From Lactococcus fujiensis JCM 16395 (lineage in GTDB: Bacteria > Bacillota > Bacilli > Lactobacillales > Streptococcaceae): 64,000 nucleotides of DNA. How positions within the stretch are numbered: the stretch's first letter is position 1; each line of letters opens with the position of its first letter. The position numbers and the translations under genes were made by a program. Below the pieces are notes generated by a model. That model ran no database searches and was not told where the DNA came from. It was given only the letters and a program-made list of their open reading frames with translations. Of this stretch, positions 28,633 to 36,682 are shown piece after piece. Location: the NCBI RefSeq assembly GCF_002441655.1, contig NZ_JXJU01000001.1:310001-374000 (forward strand), in the 5' to 3' direction.

Positions 28633-29913
28633 ATGTCTAATATTACCATAAGTAAAAATAAAAGAACTTTATTGAAAGATAATAAACCATTTTTCTATCT
28701 TGCTGATACATGTTGGAGCGCCTTTACTAATATTGATGAGAAAGAGTGGATAAGTTACCTTTCTAGAAGGAAAAAACAAGGTTTTAACACAATTCAAATT
28801 AATGTGTTACCTCAATGGGATAGAAGTATCAACAATTTTCAGATTCTGCCTTTTTCAATCAAGGATGGGATTATTGATTTCGAAAAATTTGATGATCAGT
28901 ACTTTTTACGAGCTAATAAACTATGTAGGATAGCCGATCAGATGGGGTTTACTTTAAGCTTGGTTCTTTTATGGGCAAATTATGTGAAGGGAACATGGGC
29001 GAGCGCTTTAGACAAGGAAAAAAATATTTTTCCAGAATATTTACTTGACAATTATTTTGATAAAGTTTTGAAGTATTTTGATGAGTTTAATCCGATCTAT
29101 GTTATTGGAGGTGATACTGATTTTCCTACCTCAGAAACAATTCACACTTATCAGATTGCTTTTAGCTATTTTAAAAAATATTCACCCCAGACATTAAAAA
29201 CAATTCATATTAAAGGACGTCTTGACGAAATCCCTGAAGTAATTATTGAAAGTTCAGATTTGTATTTTTATCAATCTGGTCATAACAATAGTTTTCCAGA
29301 AATGCCATTTTACCTTGCAACGAGTTTTTACATGAGATTTCCTCCTAAACCAATTATTAATTCAGAACCATGTTATGAACAAATGGGCTATTCAAGAAAG
29401 GTTTATGGCCGGTTCAAACAGTTTGATGTCCGAAAAGCTGCTTGGCAATCGCTTTTATCGGGTGCCTGTGCTGGAATAACATATGGAGCTCATGGAATCT
29501 GGAGTTGGCACGATTATACCTCAAGTTATAATGATGAAATTGGTGAAGCATTTGACCGTCCATTGACGTGGCAAGAAGCTCTTTCGTTACCTGGGGCTTT
29601 AGATTATTGCTTTCTGAAAAATCTTTTTAAAATCTTAAACGTCAATAATTTAGTTCCTAAAAATACTTTGTTAATAGATGGAGATGATTCAATACGCATT
29701 GCGTCAACTGAGGAGAATGACCTTTTTATTATTTATATTCCAAGTAGTACAGTCATTCAATTAGGAATTGATTTCTCTGAATACAGCTTTCAAATGCTCG
29801 ATTTAGATGAAAAATTCTTTTACCAACCTGAAGTTAAGTTTAATAAGGGAGGTACAGAGCTATCGGTTATTGGTGTGAAACAGGATGCTCTGGTTATAGC
29901 GAGAAAAAACTGA
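28633..29913 (+). CDS. DUF4038/GH140-like glycosidase, probable intracellular apiosidase
   Basis: The 426-residue protein has the DUF4038 TIM-barrel of apiosidase-like glycoside hydrolases: FFYLADTCWSAFTNI near the start, GFNTIQINVLPQWD, YVIGGDTDFPTSET with a candidate catalytic aspartate, PIINSEPCYEQMGYSR with a candidate catalytic glutamate, and ITYGAHGIWSW. A C-terminal beta domain follows. There is no signal peptide, so it works inside the cell on imported sugar. GH140 enzymes remove apiose from plant glycans; here release of apiose from an imported phosphorylated glucoside is proposed. Family assignment is good, substrate inferred. Confidence 0.75.
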   Translation: MSNITISKNKRTLLKDNKPFFYLADTCWSAFTNIDEKEWISYLSRRKKQGFNTIQINVLPQWDRSINNFQILPFSIKDGIIDFEKFDDQYFLRANKLCRIADQMGFTLSLVLLWANYVKGTWASALDKEKNIFPEYLLDNYFDKVLKYFDEFNPIYVIGGDTDFPTSETIHTYQIAFSYFKKYSPQTLKTIHIKGRLDEIPEVIIESSDLYFYQSGHNNSFPEMPFYLATSFYMRFPPKPIINSEPCYEQMGYSRKVYGRFKQFDVRKAAWQSLLSGACAGITYGAHGIWSWHDYTSSYNDEIGEAFDRPLTWQEALSLPGALDYCFLKNLFKILNVNNLVPKNTLLIDGDDSIRIASTEENDLFIIYIPSSTVIQLGIDFSEYSFQMLDLDEKFFYQPEVKFNKGGTELSVIGVKQDALVIARKN

Positions 29914-29925
29914 GAGGAGATTAAG

Positions 29926-32394
29926 ATGATAGATTATGATTCGAAAGCATATTTAGAGACGCTGGATAAATGGTGGCGTGCAGCTACATATATGGGGGCA
30001 GGGATGATTTTCTTGAAATCTAATCCGCTCTTTAGTGTGACAGATACACCGATTCAAAAGGAAGATTTAAAAGCTAATCCGATTGGACATTGGGGCACGG
30101 TTTCTGGACAACTTTTTCTCTATGCTCATGCTAATCGCATAATTAATAAATATCACCAGAAAATGTTTTATCTTGGTGGTCCTGGGCATGGAGGACAAGC
30201 AATGGTTGTACCTGCTTATCTCGACGGTTCTTACACCGAGGCCTATCCTGAAATTACACAAGATTTGGAGGGGATGGCAGCTCTTTACAAACGTTTCAGT
30301 TTTCCAGGTGGTATTGGCTCGCACATGACTGCCCAAACGCCAGGCTCAATTCATGAAGGTGGTGAATTGGGTTATACATTGAGTCATGCGATGGGCGCTG
30401 TTTTGGACCAGCCTGAACAAATTGCTTTTGCGGTTGTTGGTGATGGTGAAAGTGAAACTGGCCCATTGGCAACAAGTTGGCATTTAAACAAGTTCCTAAA
30501 TCCGAAGAATGACGGGGCCGTTTTGCCAATTCTTGATTTGAACGGATTCAAAATTTCAAATCCAACGCTTTTAGCCAGAATGTCGGATGTTGACCTTCGT
30601 AAATATTTTGAAGGTTTAGGTTACAGTCCTCGATACATCGAAAATGAAGAGATTCATGACTACATGAGGTATCACGAGATTGCAGCTCAAGTTTTTGATC
30701 AAGCCATTGAGGACATCCACAACATCCAAAACGATGCTCGGGATAATGGGCGTTACCAGAATGGTGAAATTCCTGCTTGGCCAATTATCATCGCTCGATT
30801 GCCAAAAGGCTGGGGAGGTCCACGTTATAATGATTGGTCAGGGCCTAAATTTGATGGGAAAGGGATGCCGATTGAGCACAGTTTTCGTGCTCACCAAGTT
30901 CCAATGCCATTATCATCTACAAATATGGAAACACTACCTGAGTTTGTCGAATGGTTAAAATCATATCGACCAGAAGAAGCTTTTAATTCGGATGGAACAA
31001 TTAAAGACGAAATTAAGGCCTTTTCTCCTAAAGGAGAGATGAGAATGGCCTCCAACCCAGTGACGAACGGTGGTATTGATGGGACGAATTTGATTCTACC
31101 AGATTGGAAGGTGTTCGCAAATCCGATCAGTGCTGACAACAGAGGAAGTTTGATGCCTGAAACGAATGACAATATGGATATGAATGTCTTGTCTAAATAT
31201 TTTGCAGAAATTGTGAAACTTAATCCAACACGTTTCCGTTTATTTGGTCCTGATGAAACTATGTCTAATCGGTTCTGGGAAATGTTCAAAGTGACCAAGC
31301 GGCAATGGATGCAAGAAGTTGATATTCCTGATGACGAATTCATTGGACCAGAAGGTCGAATTATTGATAGTCAATTGTCTGAACACCAAGCTGAAGGTTG
31401 GCTTGAAGGGTACACTTTGACAGGACGTACAGGTGTCTTTGCCTCTTATGAAAGTTTCTTACGCGTCGTTGATTCGATGTTGACTCAACATTTCAAATGG
31501 ATTCGTCAAGCAGCTGCACAAAAATGGCGTAAAGATTATCCTTCATTGAATGTGATTTCAACGTCAACGGTATTCCAGCAAGATCACAATGGCTATACCC
31601 ACCAAGATCCAGGAATATTGACCCATTTGGCAGAAAAAAAATCTGATTTTATTCGTCAATATTTACCTGCGGATGCCAATACATTACTTGCGGTCTTTGA
31701 CCGAGCATTCCAAGACCGTTCAAAAATCAATCATATCGTTGCTTCAAAACAGCCTCGCCAACAATGGTTTACTGTTGAAGAAGCATCAAAACTTGCCACT
31801 GAAGGGTTAGCGACCATTGATTGGGCGTCGACAGCTAAAAGTGGGGAAGATGTTGATTTAGTTTTTGCCTCTGCTGGGTCCGAGCCCACAATCGAAACTT
31901 TGGCAGCGATTAACTTGATCAATGATATTTTCCCAGCCGTTCGCTTCCGGTACGTCAATGTGGTAGAAATTGGTCGTTTGCAGAAGAAACAAGGAAAACT
32001 CAATCAAAAACGGGAACTGAGTGACAATGAGTTCCAATCCTTCTTTGGTTCAACAGAAACTCCTGTGATCTTTGGTTTCCATGGTTATGAAGATTTGATT
32101 GAATCCATTTTCTATCAAAGAGCACATCAAGGACTTCATGTTCATGGATATCGAGAAGATGGCGATATCACAACCACATATGACATGCGTGTTTATTCAG
32201 AGATGGATCGTTTCCACCAAGCAATCGATGCTGTAGAAATTCTTAAGAAAAACAAAGTTGTCAATGAAGCTTTAGCCGTTGCATTCGTTGACTCCATGCA
32301 TCGGATATTAGAAAAGCACTTCAAAGTCACACGGAATGATGGAGTAGATATTCCTGAATTTACGGATTGGTCTTGGAAGGAACTAAAGAAATAA
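29926..32394 (+). CDS. xpk: Xylulose-5-phosphate/fructose-6-phosphate phosphoketolase
   Basis: Phosphoketolase splits xylulose-5-phosphate with inorganic phosphate into glyceraldehyde-3-phosphate and acetyl phosphate, the core of pentose fermentation in lactic acid bacteria. The 822-residue thiamine diphosphate enzyme shows GHWGTVSGQ, YLGGPGHGGQAMVVPAYLDG, GDGESETGPLATSWH, and TGRTGVFASYESF. It starts 12 bp after the glycosidase stop with SD GAGGAG and no terminator or promoter between, so it is part of the same transcript and would consume the xylulose-5-phosphate made by the split transketolase. A terminator follows. Confidence 0.95.
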   Translation: MIDYDSKAYLETLDKWWRAATYMGAGMIFLKSNPLFSVTDTPIQKEDLKANPIGHWGTVSGQLFLYAHANRIINKYHQKMFYLGGPGHGGQAMVVPAYLDGSYTEAYPEITQDLEGMAALYKRFSFPGGIGSHMTAQTPGSIHEGGELGYTLSHAMGAVLDQPEQIAFAVVGDGESETGPLATSWHLNKFLNPKNDGAVLPILDLNGFKISNPTLLARMSDVDLRKYFEGLGYSPRYIENEEIHDYMRYHEIAAQVFDQAIEDIHNIQNDARDNGRYQNGEIPAWPIIIARLPKGWGGPRYNDWSGPKFDGKGMPIEHSFRAHQVPMPLSSTNMETLPEFVEWLKSYRPEEAFNSDGTIKDEIKAFSPKGEMRMASNPVTNGGIDGTNLILPDWKVFANPISADNRGSLMPETNDNMDMNVLSKYFAEIVKLNPTRFRLFGPDETMSNRFWEMFKVTKRQWMQEVDIPDDEFIGPEGRIIDSQLSEHQAEGWLEGYTLTGRTGVFASYESFLRVVDSMLTQHFKWIRQAAAQKWRKDYPSLNVISTSTVFQQDHNGYTHQDPGILTHLAEKKSDFIRQYLPADANTLLAVFDRAFQDRSKINHIVASKQPRQQWFTVEEASKLATEGLATIDWASTAKSGEDVDLVFASAGSEPTIETLAAINLINDIFPAVRFRYVNVVEIGRLQKKQGKLNQKRELSDNEFQSFFGSTETPVIFGFHGYEDLIESIFYQRAHQGLHVHGYREDGDITTTYDMRVYSEMDRFHQAIDAVEILKKNKVVNEALAVAFVDSMHRILEKHFKVTRNDGVDIPEFTDWSWKELKK

Positions 32395-32417
32395 TCAAAA
32401 AATGAGTTGTTTGTCAG

Positions 32418-32441
32418 GCAGAATCGTTTGGTTCTGCTTTT
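32418..32441 (+). terminator. Terminator after xpk
   Basis: GCAGAA (32418-32423) pairs with TTCTGC (32432-32437), followed by TTTT. It closes the long sugar operon. Confidence 0.85.
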
Positions 32442-32798
32442 CTAGTTCCATCAATATGTTCTAATATCGTACTTTAATATGGTAAAATATTGGCATTATG
32501 AATTTTATGATTAAGGGCGCATTTTTAATCGAAAAATGTTAAAATAGCAGTAATGGTTTTTCGTTCATTCATTGAAATCAAAATATTTGTTTTTCTTTTT
32601 TATTACTTGGAAATAGTTAGCATTTCGTTAATTTGTCTATCTTGACGCTCTGTAATGATGAAGAAAAGGCATGGATATAAAACGCTGAATGAATCTGTAG
32701 AAACTGACCTAATGGAAATTAGATTCTATAAAAGTAGTCAAATCTGAAATATAGTGACATCAAAAATAAATAAATAGTTAGAAAAAGGATAAAATAAT
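32442..32798 (+). promoter_or_regulatory. Gene-free region before ffh with possible promoters
   Basis: About 360 bp without a credible gene. Two extended -10 elements are visible, TGGTAAAAT (32480-32488) and TGTTAAAAT (32537-32545), both with weak -35 boxes. A CATTTTT/AAAAATG hairpin lies near 32519-32538 and a small CTAAT/ATTAG hairpin near 32709-32722. The ylxM gene that often precedes ffh in Firmicutes is absent. I see no known RNA family. Confidence 0.4.
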
Positions 32799-34352
32799 AT
32801 GGCATTTGAAAATCTAACAGAACGTCTGCAAGGTGTTTTCAAAAATTTACGCGGTAAGAAAAAAATATCAGAAAATGATGTTTTAGAAATTACGAAAGAA
32901 ATCCGAATTGCTTTACTTGAGGCTGACGTTGCTTTGCCTGTTGTTAAAAAATTCATTCGCAATATTCGTGAACGAGCAATTGGAACAGAAGTATCTGAAG
33001 CATTGAATCCAGCCCAACAAGTGATATCAATCGTTAATGAAGAATTGACAAAAATTCTAGGCGGTGGTGAGGCTGAACTTCTCAAATCCCCACACATTCC
33101 GACGATTATCATGATGGTGGGGCTTCAAGGTGCTGGTAAAACGACATTTGCTGGTAAATTAGCTAAGAAACTTAAAGAAGAGCAAAATGCCAGACCTTTA
33201 ATGATTGCAGCAGACGTTTACCGTCCTGCTGCGGTTGAACAATTAAAAACGCTTGGGGCGCAGCTTGATATTCCTGTCTATGATGAGGGCACAAGTGAAA
33301 GTCCAGTAAATATCGTAAAACGTGGACTCGAAAAAGCACAGGAAGATCGAAAAGACTATGTCTTGATTGATACGGCTGGTCGTCTTGAAATTGATGACAA
33401 ATTAATGAACGAGCTCCAAGAGATCAAAGCACTTGCAAATCCAACTGAAATATTGTTGGTGGTTGATGCAATGACTGGTCAGGTTGCAGCACAGGTCGCA
33501 AAAACATTTGATGAGAAATTGGACATTACTGGTGTCATCATTACAAAACTTGATGGGGATACACGTGGTGGTGCTGCGCTTTCTATTCGTGAAATAACAG
33601 GGAAACCAATCAAATTCACTGGGACGGGTGAAAAATTAACTGACCTTGAAGTCTTTTACCCTGATCGTATGTCAAGTCGTATCCTTGGGATGGGCGATGT
33701 GTTGACCTTGATTGAAAAAGCGCAAGCGCAATTCGACGAAGAACAATCTGCTAAATTGGCTGAAAAAATGGCCGAAAATCGTTTTGATTATGAAGACTTT
33801 GTTGAACAACTTGATCAAGTTCAATCGATGGGACCAATGGAAGACATTATGAAAATGATTCCAGGAATGTCACAAATGCCTGGAATTGATAAAGTAAAAG
33901 TAGATCCCAAAGATGTCGCACGTAAGCGAGCAATTGTTTTGTCAATGACACCAGCAGAACGTCATTTGGAAGTCGAATTATCCCCTGCTCGTCGCCGGCG
34001 TCTTGCGACTGGTTCAGGAAATAGCTTTATTGAAGTAAATAAATTCATCAAACAGTTTAATCAATCAAAAGACATGATGCAAGGCATTATGAATGGTGAT
34101 ATGAATGCCATGATGTCAAAAATGATGGGTGGTCAGGGAATGCCAAATATGCCTAAAGGAATGGGCGGAATGAATGGGATGCCTGATATGTCACAATTTG
34201 GAGATCTATCATCAATGATGGGCCAAGGTGGACAACCTGACATGAGCGCCATGTTTGGTGGCGGACTTAAAGGGAAAGCATCAGAATTTGCGATGAAACA
34301 AGCAATGAAGCGTGCGCAAAAGAAAATGAAAAAAGGCAAGAAGAAGAAATGA
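32799..34352 (+). CDS. ffh: Signal recognition particle GTPase
   Basis: Ffh binds signal peptides at the ribosome and delivers the complex to FtsY at the membrane. The 517-residue protein has the N domain, the G domain with GLQGAGKTTFAGKLAKKL (about residue 108), DTAGRLEID, and TKLDGDTRGG, and a methionine-rich M domain (MPKGMGGMNGMPDMSQFG) for signal sequence and 4.5S RNA binding. SD AAAAAGGA before ATG. It is followed by a strong terminator, so it is monocistronic. Confidence 0.97.
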   Translation: MAFENLTERLQGVFKNLRGKKKISENDVLEITKEIRIALLEADVALPVVKKFIRNIRERAIGTEVSEALNPAQQVISIVNEELTKILGGGEAELLKSPHIPTIIMMVGLQGAGKTTFAGKLAKKLKEEQNARPLMIAADVYRPAAVEQLKTLGAQLDIPVYDEGTSESPVNIVKRGLEKAQEDRKDYVLIDTAGRLEIDDKLMNELQEIKALANPTEILLVVDAMTGQVAAQVAKTFDEKLDITGVIITKLDGDTRGGAALSIREITGKPIKFTGTGEKLTDLEVFYPDRMSSRILGMGDVLTLIEKAQAQFDEEQSAKLAEKMAENRFDYEDFVEQLDQVQSMGPMEDIMKMIPGMSQMPGIDKVKVDPKDVARKRAIVLSMTPAERHLEVELSPARRRRLATGSGNSFIEVNKFIKQFNQSKDMMQGIMNGDMNAMMSKMMGGQGMPNMPKGMGGMNGMPDMSQFGDLSSMMGQGGQPDMSAMFGGGLKGKASEFAMKQAMKRAQKKMKKGKKKK

Positions 34353-34356
34353 TATG

Positions 34357-34380
34357 AAAAAGCACAATGGTGCTTTTTTT
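34357..34380 (+). terminator. Terminator of ffh
   Basis: AAAAGCAC pairs with GTGCTTTT around AATG, followed by T residues. Confidence 0.9.
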
Positions 34381-34391
34381 AAATCAAATGG

Positions 34392-34450
34392 TTGACATTT
34401 TTAAAGTAACAACTTATACTATAAGCATAGATGATATTTTTAAAGTAACA
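34392..34450 (+). promoter_or_regulatory. Promoter of the Rrf2-VOC operon framed by two 15-bp direct repeats
   Basis: TTGACA (34392-34397), a 17-bp spacer and TATACT (34415-34420). The word ATTTTTAAAGTAACA occurs twice, at 34397-34411 (in the spacer) and 34436-34450 (just after the expected start), 39 bp apart. Such placement suits a repressor, most simply the Rrf2 protein encoded next. Confidence 0.7.
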
Positions 34451-34482
34451 GGTTGTTATTTTGTATCAAATGAAAGGAAAGC

Positions 34483-34929
34483 ATGAAGAATTCATATAAG
34501 ACGAGCGATGCCATTCATATTCTAATTTATATTGAACTTTATAAAGGCGAACGTGAAATGACTTCGACAGCGATTGCCAAAAGTGTCTCTTCTAATCCAG
34601 GCGTTATCAGACGGTTGATGGCTCAATTGAGTCAGGCAGGTCTTATTTCAACACAGGTTGGGAAAGCAGTACCGGCCTTGACTAGACAAGCAAGTGACAT
34701 TTCAATGCTTGATGTTTACAAGGCAGTTGAAACGGAATGCCACCTTCTACAGGTTGATCAAAAAACGAATCAAGATTGTGAACTTGGTAGAAACATCAAA
34801 AATGTTCTTAGCGACAGCTATGATCAAATCCAAACTGCTGCTGACGCTGAAATGGCAAGGATTTCCTTGGCTGATTTAATTCTTTCAGTTGAAAGTGAAA
34901 TTAACAAAGAAAAAACAATTAAGAAATAA
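34483..34929 (+). CDS. Rrf2-family transcriptional regulator
   Basis: A 148-residue winged-helix regulator: KTSDAIHILIYIELYKGER, then the recognition region TSTAIAKSVSSNPGVIRRLM and GLISTQVGKAVPALTR. Rrf2 proteins sense Fe-S status, nitric oxide or reactive electrophiles; the loop here (ETECHLLQV...QDCELG) has two cysteines, not the three of IscR, which points to the YwnA-like electrophile-sensing branch. It probably autoregulates through the direct repeats in its promoter and controls the VOC gene downstream. SD AAAGGAAAG before ATG. Confidence 0.85.
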   Translation: MKNSYKTSDAIHILIYIELYKGEREMTSTAIAKSVSSNPGVIRRLMAQLSQAGLISTQVGKAVPALTRQASDISMLDVYKAVETECHLLQVDQKTNQDCELGRNIKNVLSDSYDQIQTAADAEMARISLADLILSVESEINKEKTIKK

Positions 34930-34939
34930 AGGGGAAAAA

Positions 34940-35785
34940 ATGTATCATTATCAATCACAAGTAAGATTGGGCCAAGTTGCTCTCAATGTCGTCAATTTAG
35001 AACTCGAATCACAATACTATCAAGAAGTCTTGGGTTTAAGTGTCTTGGAGGAAAATTCAAAATCAATAGGTTTAGGAATCAAAGAAACAAACGAGGTTTT
35101 AGTGCGACTCAATAAAGTTGAATCAGAACAACATGAAGCTTATGGCTTGTACCACTTAGCAATTTTATTGCCCTCACGTGCAGATTTAGGTGACTTTTTA
35201 AATCATGTCATCAAACATCAATATCCTCTCGTTGGCGCGGCAGACCATGGGTATAGTGAATCTATCTACTTACAAGATTTAGAAGGCAATGGGATTGAAG
35301 TTTATCGGGATAAAGCCGTAGAAGAATGGGACATTCAAGGTGAAAAGATTATTGGTGTGACTGAACAAATTGATGCTGCGGGAGTAATCGATTCAGCACA
35401 TCTAATGCAGGAAAATTATGAAATTCCTGCTGGCACGCGGATGGGACACGTGCATTTAACTGTTCAGTCAGCAGCTCAAGATTCTATTTTTTATCAACAA
35501 TTGTTTAACATGACTGAAAAGTTTGCTGTTCCTTCTGCAAGTTGGATTTCGTCTGGCCACTATCATCACCATTTTGCCTTTAATGATTGGTCAGGACCTT
35601 ATTTAGAAAAAAATAATGCTGCTTGGCCCGGTCTATTAGAATTTGACGTTTTTGTTGATCAAGTCACTTATTTCAATGAAATTAAAGCATATGCTGAGGG
35701 GAAAAATGCCTTGATTCAAGCGACAGATCATCAATTGACCATTTTAGATCCAGTTGGTAACCGAATTATTGTTATCCTTGAATAA
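34940..35785 (+). CDS. VOC (glyoxalase/dioxygenase superfamily) protein, CatE-like
   Basis: The 281-residue cytoplasmic protein has two VOC modules, LGQVALNVVNLELESQYYQ at the N-terminus and GHVHLTVQSAAQDSIFYQQ near residue 165. Relatives are catechol-2,3-dioxygenase-like proteins linked to quinone and thiol stress. The first metal histidine of module 1 is replaced (Q in LGQVAL), while module 2 keeps GHVHL and the glutamate in YSESIYLQD/LEFDVFV regions. I start at 34940 (AAAGGGG 5 bases upstream); the ATG at 34889 lies inside the regulator gene. It ends in a terminator. Confidence 0.82.
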   Translation: MYHYQSQVRLGQVALNVVNLELESQYYQEVLGLSVLEENSKSIGLGIKETNEVLVRLNKVESEQHEAYGLYHLAILLPSRADLGDFLNHVIKHQYPLVGAADHGYSESIYLQDLEGNGIEVYRDKAVEEWDIQGEKIIGVTEQIDAAGVIDSAHLMQENYEIPAGTRMGHVHLTVQSAAQDSIFYQQLFNMTEKFAVPSASWISSGHYHHHFAFNDWSGPYLEKNNAAWPGLLEFDVFVDQVTYFNEIKAYAEGKNALIQATDHQLTILDPVGNRIIVILE

Positions 35786-35790
35786 AAAAA

Positions 35791-35817
35791 GAACAGACCA
35801 ATTTTGGTCTGTTTTTG
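35791..35817 (+). terminator. Terminator of the Rrf2-VOC operon
   Basis: AACAGACCA pairs with TGGTCTGTT around ATT, followed by TTT. Confidence 0.9.
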
Positions 35818-35866
35818 GCAAGCAAAGGTAAGAAGTTACAAAATTTGAAAAAAGATTGATAAATTC

Positions 35867-35895
35867 TTGTCTTTTTAAATGAAGTTTGCTATAAT
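35867..35895 (+). promoter_or_regulatory. Promoter of the pyr operon
   Basis: TTGTCT (35867-35872), a 17-bp spacer and TATAAT (35890-35895), with a TG extension (TTTGCTATAAT). Confidence 0.85.
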
Positions 35896-35904
35896 GATAA
35901 AAAC

Positions 35905-36025
35905 CTTTAAGGTTGTCCAGAGAGGCAGACAAGGTCGGAAAAATTTAAAATTTGAATAAAATTAATAGCTAAAGCTATTTTTCTGAAACCTTATACCTGC
36001 ATTCTTTTGGATGGAGGTATTTTTT
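35905..36025 (+). promoter_or_regulatory. PyrR-dependent attenuator of the pyr operon
   Basis: The leader holds the PyrR-binding loop (GTCCAGAGAGGCAGAC, 35915-35930, with flanking TTG/CAA pairing), then a terminator whose stem ATACCTGCATTC (35993-36004) pairs with GGATGGAGGTAT (36009-36020), 11 of 12 positions, followed by TTTTT. Bound PyrR with UMP would favour the terminator. The AAGGT after the loop can pair with ACCTT before the terminator, giving an antiterminator. Confidence 0.9.
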
Positions 36026-36048
36026 ATTCTAAAATCAAAGGAGCTTAC

Positions 36049-36570
36049 ATGAAGCAAAAAGAAATAATTGATGAAATCACAATGAAGCGTGCCATCACAC
36101 GTATCACCTATGAAATTATTGAACGCAATAAGGAAATGGACAAGTTGGTGCTTGTCGGTATTCGGACTCGCGGCGTTTATTTGGCTCAACGGATTCAAGA
36201 ACGCTTGAAACAACTCGAAGGGTTGGATATTCCTCTTGGTGAATTGGATACGAAGCCCTTTCGTGATGACAAACAGGCAGAAAATGATACGTCAGAAATT
36301 GATGTTGATGTGACAGGAAAGGATATCATTTTAGTTGACGACGTCCTTTATACAGGTCGTACAATCCGTGCTGCCATTGATGGACTTGTTCACTTAGGCC
36401 GACCAGCAAGGGTTCAATTAGCTGTCCTTGTTGACCGCGGACACAGGGAACTTCCAATCCGTGCAGATTATGTCGGAAAAAACATTCCTACTGCTCATGA
36501 TGAAGAAATTATTGTTCAAATGACTGAACACGATGGCCAAGACAGCATCCTCATTGCCAGCGACAATTAA
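36049..36570 (+). CDS. pyrR: PyrR, pyrimidine operon attenuation protein
   Basis: PyrR binds pyr mRNA when UMP is high and causes termination; it also has weak uracil phosphoribosyltransferase activity. The 173-residue protein shows [15 protein letters not shown] and the PRPP-binding [16 protein letters not shown] motif near residue 95. The start is the ATG at 36049 with AAAGGAG 5 bases upstream; the ATG at 36007 lies in the attenuator terminator. It is the first gene after its own target site. Confidence 0.95.
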   Translation: MKQKEIIDEITMKRAITRITYEIIERNKEMDKLVLVGIRTRGVYLAQRIQERLKQLEGLDIPLGELDTKPFRDDKQAENDTSEIDVDVTGKDIILVDDVLYTGRTIRAAIDGLVHLGRPARVQLAVLVDRGHRELPIRADYVGKNIPTAHDEEIIVQMTEHDGQDSILIASDN

Positions 36571-36682
36571 TCTTAAATGATGTTACAGGAAATGTGATGG
36601 TTACATTTTCCAGGTTCATGAAAAAGTTTATTGATAAAAGTTGTCATGACTGACAATGAAAGAAGATTTTAGAAAGTAAATT
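36571..36682 (+). promoter_or_regulatory. pyrR-pyrP intergenic hairpins
   Basis: GGAAATGT and ACATTTTCC (36590-36612) form a hairpin without a T run. A second hairpin TTGTCA/TGACAA lies at 36641-36656, just before the pyrP SD. They may affect mRNA stability or translation; no PyrR-type loop is seen here. Confidence 0.4.

Noticed and set aside
30891-31343. Minus-strand frame of 150 codons inside xpk
   Set aside because: Shadow of phosphoketolase with no SD and no recognisable domain.
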